A stretch of 5,235 nucleotides of DNA. It comes from Burkholderiales bacterium (lineage in GTDB: Bacteria > Pseudomonadota > Gammaproteobacteria > Burkholderiales > Burkholderiaceae_C). Location of the stretch: NCBI GenBank assembly GCA_947450745.1, contig CANFYD010000317.1, positions 1 through 5,235 of the forward strand, given 5' to 3'. Position 1 is the first letter of the stretch. Every line of letters starts with the position of its first letter. The notes beneath the pieces are model-generated. The model was not told where the DNA came from and did no database searches. It was given only the letters and a program-made list of their open reading frames with translations. This document shows, in pieces, positions 1 through 5,200 of the stretch. Position numbers and translations under genes: made by a program.

Positions 1-415
1 ACAGCGCCATCAGCTCGTCCGGTGCCGCCACCGACCAGCGTGTCGCGGGGTGGCCGGCCGCCCGCACGCGCGCTTCCAGCCAGCCCCGCACCGTCCGGTC
101 GAACGGGTCGGCGATGACGATCTCCACCAGACCCTGCGCGGTGCGCAAAGCGGCACACAAGCGCCGCTGCCCTTCTGCAAACGGCACCAGCGCCACATCG
201 ATGTCCTCGGTGCGCCAGCGCGCGAGGTCGGCCACCGGCATGCCGCTGCTGCGCGACATCCAGCGGGCCACATCGAGCACCGGTTCGGCATCGGGCCGGT
301 TGGCAGGCTGCAAAGCCTGGACGGCCGCGTGGCGCAGACGCAAGCGCTCGGCCACTTGTTGAACGTGGGTGGGCAGTGCAGCGCTGTCCAGCGGCGGGTT
401 CGGTTCAATGTTCAT
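1..415 (-). CDS. gspE: Type II secretion ATPase GspE, N-terminal part (truncated by window edge)
   Basis: The reading frame opens with ATG at 415-413 and stays open to the window edge, giving 138 complete codons, so the 3' end lies outside. The product begins MNIEPNPPLDSAALPTHVQQ. Further on it contains VEIVIADPFDRTVRGWLEAR (about residues 98-117) and then APDELMAL near the edge. This 'ADPFD...WLEAR...APD' pattern is typical of the N-terminal (T2SSE_N/MshEN-like) domain of GspE, which in known systems docks the cytoplasmic ATPase to the inner-membrane platform. The Walker A and B motifs lie off-window and cannot be checked. The start codon shares one base with the gspF stop (TGATG), so translation is probably coupled, and no strong separate ribosome binding site is visible. 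A PilB- or MshE-type ATPase is possible, but the gspG-gspF context favours GspE. Confidence 0.85.
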   Translation of the reverse strand, partial: MNIEPNPPLDSAALPTHVQQVAERLRLRHAAVQALQPANRPDAEPVLDVARWMSRSSGMPVADLARWRTEDIDVALVPFAEGQRRLCAALRTAQGLVEIVIADPFDRTVRGWLEARVRAAGHPATRWSVAAPDELMAL

Positions 416-1572
416 CAGATGCTCGAAGCCAGTTGAAAGATCGGCAAATACATCAGCACGACAATGCCGCCGACCACCAGGCCAATGCCCAGCATCAGCA
501 ACGGTTCGACCAAGCGGCTGACGCGGTCCAGCGTGCGCTCCAGCGTGCGGTCATGCACGTCGGCCAGACGCTCCAGCGCCGCTTCCAGCGCGCCGGTCTG
601 CTCGGCCACCCGCAGCACCCGCAAGCCCAGCTTGTCGACCAGGCCCTGCTCGTACAAGGCGTTGGCCAACGGCGCTCCGGCAGACGCCACCGCCAATGCG
701 CGGTCGAGGCCGCTGCGGTCGCTGCCGACCAGCAGCGCGCGGCACATGGCCAGGGCGCGCAGCACCGGCACGCCGGAGCGCACCAACATCGCGCCGCTGC
801 GGGCAAACTGGCTGTGGCCAAAGGCCCGCACGATGTCGCGGATGCCGGGAATGCCGGCGGCCAAGTCGGTCAGCCGTGCTTCGAGTCGGCGCTCGCGAGC
901 CGCTTGCACCAAGGCGACGACTGCCCACAGCACCAGCCCAGCCAGTGCCAGCCAAGCCACGCTGGGTATGGCACCCAAGGTGCGGCCCACCGCGATCAGC
1001 GCCCGCGAGGTGGGCGGCATGTCGCGGGCGCTGGCCTCCAGCACCAAGGCAAAGCGCGGCACCACAAAAACCAGCAGAAACACCACCACCGCCGCCGCCA
1101 CCGACACCAGCAGCGCCGGGTAGACAAGCGCTGACACCAGCCGCGACCGCAGCACCCGCAGCCGCGCGGCATTGACCGCATAGCGCTGCAAACTGTCGGC
1201 CATATCGCCGGTCATTTCACTGGCGCGGACGCAGGCCAGCAAGGCCGGTCGAAAGGCTTGGCTGCTGTGCATCGCCTGGGACAGCGATTCGCCCTGCATC
1301 AAGCGGGCCACCACCAATTCAAGCGGCTGAACAGCAGCAGGGCCGGCACGCTCGCACAAGGTCTTCAAGCTGTCCATCAAGGACAGGCCGGAGCTCAACA
1401 TCAAGCTCATGTCCTCGGCGAACCGCTCTTCATCGAGCCAGACCGGGGCGCGCTGGGCCAGCCCTGGCTTTGGCTGAACTGGCCGAGCCGGACCGGGCCG
1501 CTGCGTGCGCGGTACCGCCTTGCCAGGAAGGCCAGAGCCAAGCGGGTTGACCGGATTACCAGGAGGTGACAT
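415..1572 (-). CDS. gspF: Type II secretion inner-membrane platform protein GspF (variant N-terminus)
   Basis: This 385-residue GspF/PilC-family protein is the polytopic inner-membrane platform on which the ATPase drives pseudopilus assembly. Two family repeats are visible. The first is about residues 50-180 (LDEERFAEDMSLMLSSGLSL, with the GD..DSL motif near 122-128). The second is about 250-380 (FARSGAMLVRSGVPVLRAL, then EQTGALEAALERLAD). Membrane segments fall at about 149-175, 204-224 and 355-378, and the C-terminus MYLPIFQL is characteristic. The ATG at 1572 is chosen because GGGGAGG (1585-1579) sits 6 nt upstream. The frame is open further up to 1692, but that part lies inside gspG. The start overlaps the gspG end by 17 nt and the stop overlaps the gspE start by 1 nt. 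Oddity: the usual N-terminal domain of about 55 residues is absent, replaced by a Pro/Arg/Gly-rich stretch (residues 1-41). Confidence 0.93.
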   Translation of the reverse strand: MSPPGNPVNPLGSGLPGKAVPRTQRPGPARPVQPKPGLAQRAPVWLDEERFAEDMSLMLSSGLSLMDSLKTLCERAGPAAVQPLELVVARLMQGESLSQAMHSSQAFRPALLACVRASEMTGDMADSLQRYAVNAARLRVLRSRLVSALVYPALLVSVAAAVVVFLLVFVVPRFALVLEASARDMPPTSRALIAVGRTLGAIPSVAWLALAGLVLWAVVALVQAARERRLEARLTDLAAGIPGIRDIVRAFGHSQFARSGAMLVRSGVPVLRALAMCRALLVGSDRSGLDRALAVASAGAPLANALYEQGLVDKLGLRVLRVAEQTGALEAALERLADVHDRTLERTLDRVSRLVEPLLMLGIGLVVGGIVVLMYLPIFQLASSI

Positions 1573-1993
1573 CGCTGGCCTCCCCTTCGCCGCCGGGCTG
1601 CCCATCAGCACCCAGACTGAGCAGGTCATAGTCGCCATGCTGGCCTGGCGCACGGTATTGGTAGGACTTGCCCCAGGGGTCGTTCGGGACATCCCGCTTC
1701 AAGTACGGGCCACGCCAGCGCGGCACATTGGTCGGTGCCATCCGCAAGGCGGCCAACCCTTGCTCGGTGCTCGGATAAAGACCGGCGTCCAGCCTGTATT
1801 GGTCGAGCGCTTGGCCAAAGGCCTCGATCTGCGCGCGCGCTACCTTTTCATTACTTTTGCCGATCTGTGCAAAGTATTGCGGTGCCACGATGCTGGCCAG
1901 CAGGCCGATGATGACCATCACCACCAACAGTTCGAGCAGAGTGAAACCGCTTGACCGGTGGCGCGGAGCTGTTGACAAATGACGATGGCTCAT
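1556..1993 (-). CDS. gspG: Type II secretion major pseudopilin GspG
   Basis: A 145-residue GspG, the major subunit of the periplasmic pseudopilus. It has a basic 16-residue leader (MSHRHLSTAPRHRSSG) and a prepilin peptidase site G16|F17. The mature N-terminus is FTLLELLVVMVIIGLLASIV, with the conserved Glu at +5 and a hydrophobic helix of about 20 residues. Downstream are the family hallmarks GLYPSTEQGLAAL, GPYLKRDVPNDPWGKSYQYR and the Ca-binding-loop-like C-terminus LLSLGADGQPGGEGEASDV. Length is normal for the family. The ATG at 1993 is preferred over an in-frame TTG at 2023 because AAGGA (2006-2002) lies 8 nt upstream and the leader length is then typical. It is the first gene of the minus-strand operon. 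The protein ends TSW, where a T-N-W type ending is common. Confidence 0.97.
   Translation of the reverse strand: MSHRHLSTAPRHRSSGFTLLELLVVMVIIGLLASIVAPQYFAQIGKSNEKVARAQIEAFGQALDQYRLDAGLYPSTEQGLAALRMAPTNVPRWRGPYLKRDVPNDPWGKSYQYRAPGQHGDYDLLSLGADGQPGGEGEASDVTSW
1579..1585 (-). promoter_or_regulatory. Ribosome binding site of gspF
   Basis: GGGGAGG on the minus strand, inside the end of gspG, 6 nt before the ATG at 1572. It supports the short form of gspF that overlaps gspG by only 17 nt, rather than a form extended to 1692. Confidence 0.75.
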
Positions 1994-2001
1994 GTCTTTG
2001 A

Positions 2002-2006
2002 TCCTT
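2002..2006 (-). promoter_or_regulatory. Ribosome binding site of gspG
   Basis: AAGGA on the minus strand, 8 nt before the ATG at 1993. It decides this start over the upstream TTG at 2023. Confidence 0.7.
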
Positions 2007-2072
2007 GAAAAACGAAGCCCCAAGCAGCCAGCGAGGCTGACTCAACTGCGCGGGTGAAGCAGAACAAACTTC

Positions 2073-2099
2073 AGCACTTTCGGCACTTTCAGCACCTTC
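2073..2099. repeat. 9-bp tandem repeat, three copies
   Basis: Three adjacent units AGCACTTTC, GGCACTTTC and AGCACCTTC, each differing from the first by at most one base. The plus strand is pyrimidine-rich. No function is evident. It lies in the 5' leader or promoter region of gspG. Confidence 0.8.
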
Positions 2100-2140
2100 A
2101 AATTCGAGGTTTGCAGTTTCTACAATCAGCCTGAAAGTGC
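2083..2140. repeat. Inverted repeat GCACTTTCAG / CTGAAAGTGC
   Basis: GCACTTTCAG (2083-2092) and its exact reverse complement CTGAAAGTGC (2131-2140) are separated by 38 bp. The left arm lies within the 9-bp tandem repeat, so the right arm is in effect an inverted extra copy of that unit. The spacer holds a candidate plus-strand -10 box. It could be a spaced operator or a long-range RNA stem; the sequence alone cannot say which. Confidence 0.55.
2098..2126 (+). promoter_or_regulatory. Candidate sigma-70 promoter toward pglL
   Basis: TTCAAA (2098-2103, 4 of 6 to the -35 consensus), a 17-bp spacer, then TACAAT (2121-2126, 5 of 6 to the -10 consensus). It points to the pglL operon and would leave a leader of roughly 200 nt. 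It lies in the AT-richest part of the intergenic region. Such matches occur by chance, so this is only a candidate. No equally good minus-strand promoter was seen for gspG. Confidence 0.28.
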
Positions 2141-2160
2141 TCTTAAAAAACGGCGGATCA

Positions 2161-2176
2161 CCCCCTACACAGGGGG
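2161..2176. promoter_or_regulatory. 16-bp palindrome CCCCCT-acac-AGGGGG
   Basis: A perfect 6-bp dyad with a 4-bp centre. As RNA it would form a short GC hairpin, but no adjacent U-run follows on the plus strand, and on the minus strand the T6 tract lies 10 nt away, so a terminator is unlikely. Position and symmetry fit a dimeric regulator binding site between divergent promoters. The regulator is not identified. Confidence 0.4.
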
Positions 2177-2218
2177 AGTCACCCGCAAAAAAACCGCATA
2201 TCGCACAAACTTTTTTTA

Positions 2219-2245
2219 AATTCGGCGAATTGATGCGTCTCAATT
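2219..2245. repeat. Two overlapping AT-rich dyads
   Basis: AATTCG-g-CGAATT (2219-2231) is a perfect dyad with a one-base centre. It shares its right end with AATTGA-n6-TCAATT (2228-2245). The two folds cannot form at once. They sit just after a T7 run and about 90-120 bp before the pglL start. They could be operators or a leader RNA switch; this is unproven. Confidence 0.4.
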
Positions 2246-2250
2246 TCCCG

Positions 2251-2277
2251 CCTTTCCTGCCTTTCCTGCCTTTCTCG
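2251..2277. repeat. 9-bp tandem repeat CCTTTCCTG, three copies
   Basis: Two exact CCTTTCCTG units (2251-2268) and a third, CCTTTCTCG (2269-2277), with a two-base change. It is pyrimidine-rich on the plus strand with the same 9-bp period as the repeat at 2073-2099 but a different unit. It ends 59 bp before the pglL start codon. Confidence 0.8.
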
Positions 2278-2336
2278 CCGCTCGACCGCTGCCAACACGG
2301 GCCTGGAATCTGCTGAGCATGTGATGATCCGGCCCC

Positions 2337-4085
2337 ATGTCTAACGCCTCTACTTCTCGATCCCCGACCGGCTTGCCGGCCAGCGGGCTCACCCTTCCAG
2401 TCATGCTGCTGGCCTGCGTGGCGGCACCATTGCTGGCTTTCAACCTGACACCTTCGGCCACGCTGTTCAATCAACTGGCGGCGCTGGCCGGCTGGGGTTT
2501 GGTGCTGATGGTCATCAGCCAGACGCAGCCGCGCTGGCAGACCGGGCCGGCGGCCTGGGCGCTGGGGCTGCTGGTGCTGGCACCGTGGGTGTCATGGGGG
2601 TGGGCGGGGCTGCCGCTGGGGCTGGCTTTGTCCGGCAGCGGGATGCTCGGTGCCGCGCTGGCGCTGCTGCTGGCGGGCCAGGGGCTGAATGATGCCGGCC
2701 GCCTGCGCTGGTTCGAGGCGCTGTGCTGGGGGCTGCTGGCGGCCGGGCTGCTGAGTTTGCTGGTCGGCTTGGTGCAGGTCTTCATGCCGGCCTGGGCCGA
2801 TGGGCAGGTGATTGCCCGTTCGGGTATTCCGGGCCGCGCCGTTGGCAATATGCGGCAGCCGAATCATCTGGCCAGCTTGCTGATGTGGTCGTGCGTGGCC
2901 GCCGTGTATCTGGCGGATCGTGGCCGCTTCAAGGCTGTGGGCGGCCAGTGGCTGCTGCCGGTGCTTTTGTGTGGCTTGGTGCTGGGCGTGGTGCTGAGCG
3001 CCTCGCGCACCGGCGTGCTCGGCGTCCTTGTCCTGGCGGCTTGGGGCGTGCTGGACCGCAAGCTGCAGCGCCGCTCGCGCTGGGCGCTGCTGGCCACGCC
3101 GCTGATGTTGGCACTGTGCTGGTGGCTGCTGTCGCTGTGGGCCAGCAGCGGCGGCGGCCATGCGCTCGGCGCTGAATCGCGGCTGGCGGAAGGGGCCGGG
3201 TCACCGGCGCGGATGGCGATTCTGAGCAATGCCTGGGAGCTGCTCAAGCGCAACCCGCTGACCGGCGTCGGCTGGGGCGAGTTCAATCTGGCTTGGAGCA
3301 TGACGCCGTTCCCGCAGCGCCCGATCGCGTTTTTTGATCACACCCACAACCTGCCGATGCAGTTGGCGGTGGAGCTGGGTCTGCCGCTGAGCCTGACCAT
3401 TCTGGGTCTGCTGAGCTGGTCGCTCTGGCGCGCTTGGCGGACCAGCGTGCAGGCGCAGGGCGAGCAGAGCGTGATGCGGCGCTGCGCCTTCATGCTGGTG
3501 CTGATGATCGGTCTGCACAGCTTGCTGGAATATCCGCTCTGGTATGCCTACTTCCTGCTGCCGACGGCGTTTGCCTTCGGTTTGGCGCTGGGTCGGCCGC
3601 AAGCACCGAACCCACGCCAAGCCGAACCCGCCATCCCCTTCCTGAACCTCGCCGGCGGCTTGCTGGTGGTGGCCAGCCTGTTCGCCGTTTGGGACTATCT
3701 GCGCTTGGTGGATATTTACGCGCCATCGGCCAACGCCGCCCCGTTGACGGAGCGGATCGCCATTGGCCAGCGCTCGCCGCTGTTTGCACCGCAGGCCGAT
3801 TACGCCGCCGCCACCAGCCTGGGTGCCGGCCCCGCAGCGCTGCAAGCGACCCGGCAGACGGCGCACCACCTGATCGACGCGCGCTTGATGAAGGCCTGGG
3901 CGCTGTCCCTGCACGCCAGCGGCGACGACGACCGCGCCCGTTACGTGGTGCAGCGGCTGCTGGAGTTCCACCACCCGCTGGGCACCGAATGGCTGGAGGA
4001 ATGCGCTGCCGTAAAGAAGCCAGAGCTCAAGCCCTTCCAATGCGAGCCGCCGCAGCGCGACTACGACTGGCGCGAAATGCGCTGA
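2337..4085 (+). CDS. pglL: PglL-type O-oligosaccharyltransferase (O-antigen ligase / Wzy_C family)
   Basis: A 582-residue polytopic inner-membrane protein. Relatives move lipid-linked glycans onto pilin or other proteins in the periplasm. About ten or more hydrophobic segments run from residue 20 to 450. Family motifs: GNMRQPNHLASLL (170-182, PglL-like), SASRTG (221-226, start of the Wzy_C region), NPLTGVGWGEF (306-316), HTHNLPMQLAVELGLPL (335-351, the periplasmic-loop motif holding the His thought to be catalytic), and LLEYPLWYAYFLLP (396-409). The soluble C-terminal 130 residues or so resemble Wzy_C_2. Length matches known PglL proteins (about 600). The ATG at 2337 has only a weak ribosome binding site; an upstream in-frame ATG at 2319 is followed directly by TGA. 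It is divergent from gspG and followed after 26 bp by a DUF4337 gene. A WaaL ligase or Wzy polymerase is less likely given the GNxRQxNH motif, but the acceptor is unknown. Confidence 0.9.
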   Translation: MSNASTSRSPTGLPASGLTLPVMLLACVAAPLLAFNLTPSATLFNQLAALAGWGLVLMVISQTQPRWQTGPAAWALGLLVLAPWVSWGWAGLPLGLALSGSGMLGAALALLLAGQGLNDAGRLRWFEALCWGLLAAGLLSLLVGLVQVFMPAWADGQVIARSGIPGRAVGNMRQPNHLASLLMWSCVAAVYLADRGRFKAVGGQWLLPVLLCGLVLGVVLSASRTGVLGVLVLAAWGVLDRKLQRRSRWALLATPLMLALCWWLLSLWASSGGGHALGAESRLAEGAGSPARMAILSNAWELLKRNPLTGVGWGEFNLAWSMTPFPQRPIAFFDHTHNLPMQLAVELGLPLSLTILGLLSWSLWRAWRTSVQAQGEQSVMRRCAFMLVLMIGLHSLLEYPLWYAYFLLPTAFAFGLALGRPQAPNPRQAEPAIPFLNLAGGLLVVASLFAVWDYLRLVDIYAPSANAAPLTERIAIGQRSPLFAPQADYAAATSLGAGPAALQATRQTAHHLIDARLMKAWALSLHASGDDDRARYVVQRLLEFHHPLGTEWLEECAAVKKPELKPFQCEPPQRDYDWREMR

Positions 4086-4111
4086 AGCGCTAATGACAAC
4101 CGAGACTGCCG

Positions 4112-4723
4112 ATGGAACTCGACCCGCAAGAAATCATTGACCACGCCAGCCAAGCCGATGCTCGGCCCGTCAAGACCGCCGCGCCCTGGTTGAACGCGGC
4201 AGTGGCGATCACCGTCGCTCTGCTGGCCACCTTCATGGGCATTTGCAAGGTCAAGGACGACAACATCGTGCAGGCGATGCAGCAGGCGCAAGCGGACAAA
4301 CTCGACCACTGGGCCTATTACCAGGCGCGCAATCTGCGCCAGGAAATCGCCGAGGCGACGCTGGTCCAACTGGAGTTGGCGCAGCTCGGCGCGCCGGCCG
4401 CTGCCGCACCCAACTACGCGGCGGCCATCGCCAAATACCGCGCGCTGGCGCTGGACCAGTTGACCAAAAAGGAGGCGATGAAGAGCGCAGCCGAGCAGGA
4501 CCAAAAAGCCTACGATGCGCTGAACTACCGCGACGACCAGTTCGACCTTTCCGATGCGCTGATCGCCATCGCCATTGCGATGCTGGCGGTGACGGCCCTG
4601 ACCGGCCTGCCCGCGCTGTACTGGGCCGCGCTGGTACCCACAGGATTCGGCGTGCTGATGGGCGTGGCCGGCCTGACCGGCCTGGGCATTCACCCGGATG
4701 CATTGGTGCGGCTGCTGTCTTGA
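4112..4723 (+). CDS. DUF4337-family membrane protein, function unknown
   Basis: A 203-residue protein with the DUF4337 layout. A short polar N-terminus is followed by a membrane segment (about 27-45). Next comes a charged, probably helical region with the family-like HWAYYQAR (66-73) and many Ala, Glu and Gln residues. A polar stretch, YDALNYRDDQFDLSDA, leads to two closing membrane segments (about 148-166 and 170-192). The long middle part (about 46-145) is probably a helical hairpin or coiled coil; its side of the membrane is not clear. The ATG at 4112 gives the normal family length, though upstream there is only a weak GAG about 8 nt before it. It starts 26 bp after the pglL stop, with no terminator between, so the two are probably co-transcribed. 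No biochemical role is known to me for the family. Confidence 0.83.
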   Translation: MELDPQEIIDHASQADARPVKTAAPWLNAAVAITVALLATFMGICKVKDDNIVQAMQQAQADKLDHWAYYQARNLRQEIAEATLVQLELAQLGAPAAAAPNYAAAIAKYRALALDQLTKKEAMKSAAEQDQKAYDALNYRDDQFDLSDALIAIAIAMLAVTALTGLPALYWAALVPTGFGVLMGVAGLTGLGIHPDALVRLLS

Positions 4724-4796
4724 ACCGCCGCCAAAGCAACACGACGGGCTGCAACTGAGCGTGGCCGAACCGAAGCCCGGCTGAATAACTTGAGTA

Positions 4797-4854
4797 CGAA
4801 TGAGTCACTCCGTTTGGACGTGTCCTTTCCAAAGCGGCGACGTGGAACTCATCG
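4797..4854. repeat. Imperfect nested hairpin with single-base bulges
   Basis: The outer arms CGAATGAGT (4797-4805) and ACTCATCG (4847-4854) pair over 8 bp with one unpaired A. The inner arms CCGTTTGG (4810-4817) and CCAAAGCGG (4829-4837) pair over 8 bp with one unpaired G (4834). The terminal loop is 11 nt. TAAC (4786-4789) and GTTA (4865-4868) lie outside as a further complementary pair. The overall plan recalls an attC recombination site but the boxes match poorly. Confidence 0.5.
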
Positions 4855-4866
4855 CTGGGATACCGT

Positions 4867-4876
4867 TAGCGCGCTA
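4867..4876. repeat. 10-bp perfect palindrome TAGCGCGCTA
   Basis: A self-complementary 10-mer just after the bulged hairpin. No known site was recognised. Confidence 0.4.
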
Positions 4877-4924
4877 GGCGAAAACGGAGCTGTGCGAGTG
4901 CTGAGTCCCTTCAACCCTGTTACC

Positions 4925-4950
4925 AGAATCCCAAGTTTGGATTCTTCTTT
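4925..4950 (+). terminator. Candidate Rho-independent terminator
   Basis: AGAATCC (4925-4931) pairs exactly with GGATTCT (4939-4945) around a 7-nt loop and is followed by TCTTT, giving an imperfect U-tract. It could end transcription of the pglL-DUF4337 operon about 200 bp past the last stop. The stem is only moderately GC-rich and the U-tract is broken by C, so confidence is limited. An alternative pairing CCAGAA (4923-4928) with TTCTGG (4949-4954) competes with it. Confidence 0.4.
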
Positions 4951-4961
4951 CTGGAGCTTGC

Positions 4962-4989
4962 AGCGGAGCGTCTGATGAGAGACTCCGCT
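4962..4989. repeat. Stem-loop AGCGGAG / CTCCGCT
   Basis: AGCGGAG (4962-4968) and CTCCGCT (4983-4989) form a perfect 7-bp stem. Inside it, TCT and AGA can pair around a GATG loop, separated by a small CG/GA internal loop. No U-run follows, so it is not a typical terminator. Confidence 0.5.
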
Positions 4990-5063
4990 CGAATCGCGAA
5001 GGCGTCAGCCACGGCGCCAGATATTGGCAACAGCGCGCAACTTGCGGCCCAGCCCTAAGCTGA

Positions 5064-5083
5064 AGCGGAGCGGAGCGGAGCGA
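5064..5083. repeat. Pentanucleotide tandem repeat AGCGG
   Basis: Three exact AGCGG units followed by AGCGA. The same GCGGAG core occurs in the stem-loop at 4962-4989 and at 5190-5195. Confidence 0.65.
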
Positions 5084-5185
5084 GTAGCCTAGGAGTCTGC
5101 GCGGCAGAAGGATCGGCGGCTGCAAGGCGGCCGCAGCGGTCCATTTTTGGCTTCGCCGCTCTTCGAGAACACCGTCTTTTCGCCC

Positions 5186-5200
5186 CATAGCGGAGCTATG
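5186..5200. repeat. Short hairpin CATAGC-gga-GCTATG
   Basis: A perfect 6-bp inverted repeat with a 3-nt centre, directly followed by the palindrome AAGCTT. It lies near the window end, so its context is unknown. Confidence 0.4.

Larger units (their letters stand above)
1994..2336. other. Divergent intergenic region between gspG and pglL
   Basis: This 343-bp stretch has no credible gene. It separates two divergently transcribed units and should hold the promoters of both. The middle (about 2095-2250) is visibly AT-richer than the flanking genes, with A6, A7 and T7 runs. It holds two 9-bp tandem repeats, a long-spaced inverted repeat, a C/G-rich 16-bp dyad and two overlapping AT-rich dyads, listed separately. 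One minus-strand frame runs open across the region, but it overlaps both gspG and pglL out of frame and its only internal order comes from the tandem repeats, so it is not taken as a gene. Confidence 0.7.

Noticed and set aside
10..408. Minus-strand frame of 132 codons starting at TTG 408
   Set aside because: It is the +1 shadow of gspE, whose true frame starts at 415 and runs off the window with a recognisable GspE N-terminal domain.
376..1134. Plus-strand frame of 252 codons opposite gspF
   Set aside because: His/Gln/Ala-rich translation typical of antisense frames in GC-rich genes; the minus-strand gspF is certain.
1851..2474. Minus-strand frame of 207 codons across the gspG-pglL intergenic region
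   Set aside because: It overlaps gspG and the start of pglL out of frame, shows no family motif, and its apparent peptide repeats come from the 9-bp DNA repeats.
3201..4040. Minus-strand frame of 279 codons opposite pglL
   Set aside because: Gln/Arg/His-rich shadow of a clearly recognised membrane protein gene on the other strand.
4079..4090. GCGC-TGAA-GCGC hairpin over the pglL stop codon
   Set aside because: Only 4 bp with no U-tract; not enough to act as a terminator and probably incidental.
4061..4693. Minus-strand frame of 210 codons opposite the DUF4337 gene
   Set aside because: Composition is that of an antisense shadow; the plus-strand product has coherent membrane segments and a family motif.
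4745..4779. CGGGCT / AGCCCG inverted repeat just after the DUF4337 stop as a terminator
   Set aside because: The loop is 23 nt and no T-run follows, so it does not look like a Rho-independent terminator.
4790..4975. 61-codon plus-strand frame from a TTG start
   Set aside because: No ribosome binding site, no family resemblance, and it runs through the hairpins; better explained as chance in non-coding DNA.
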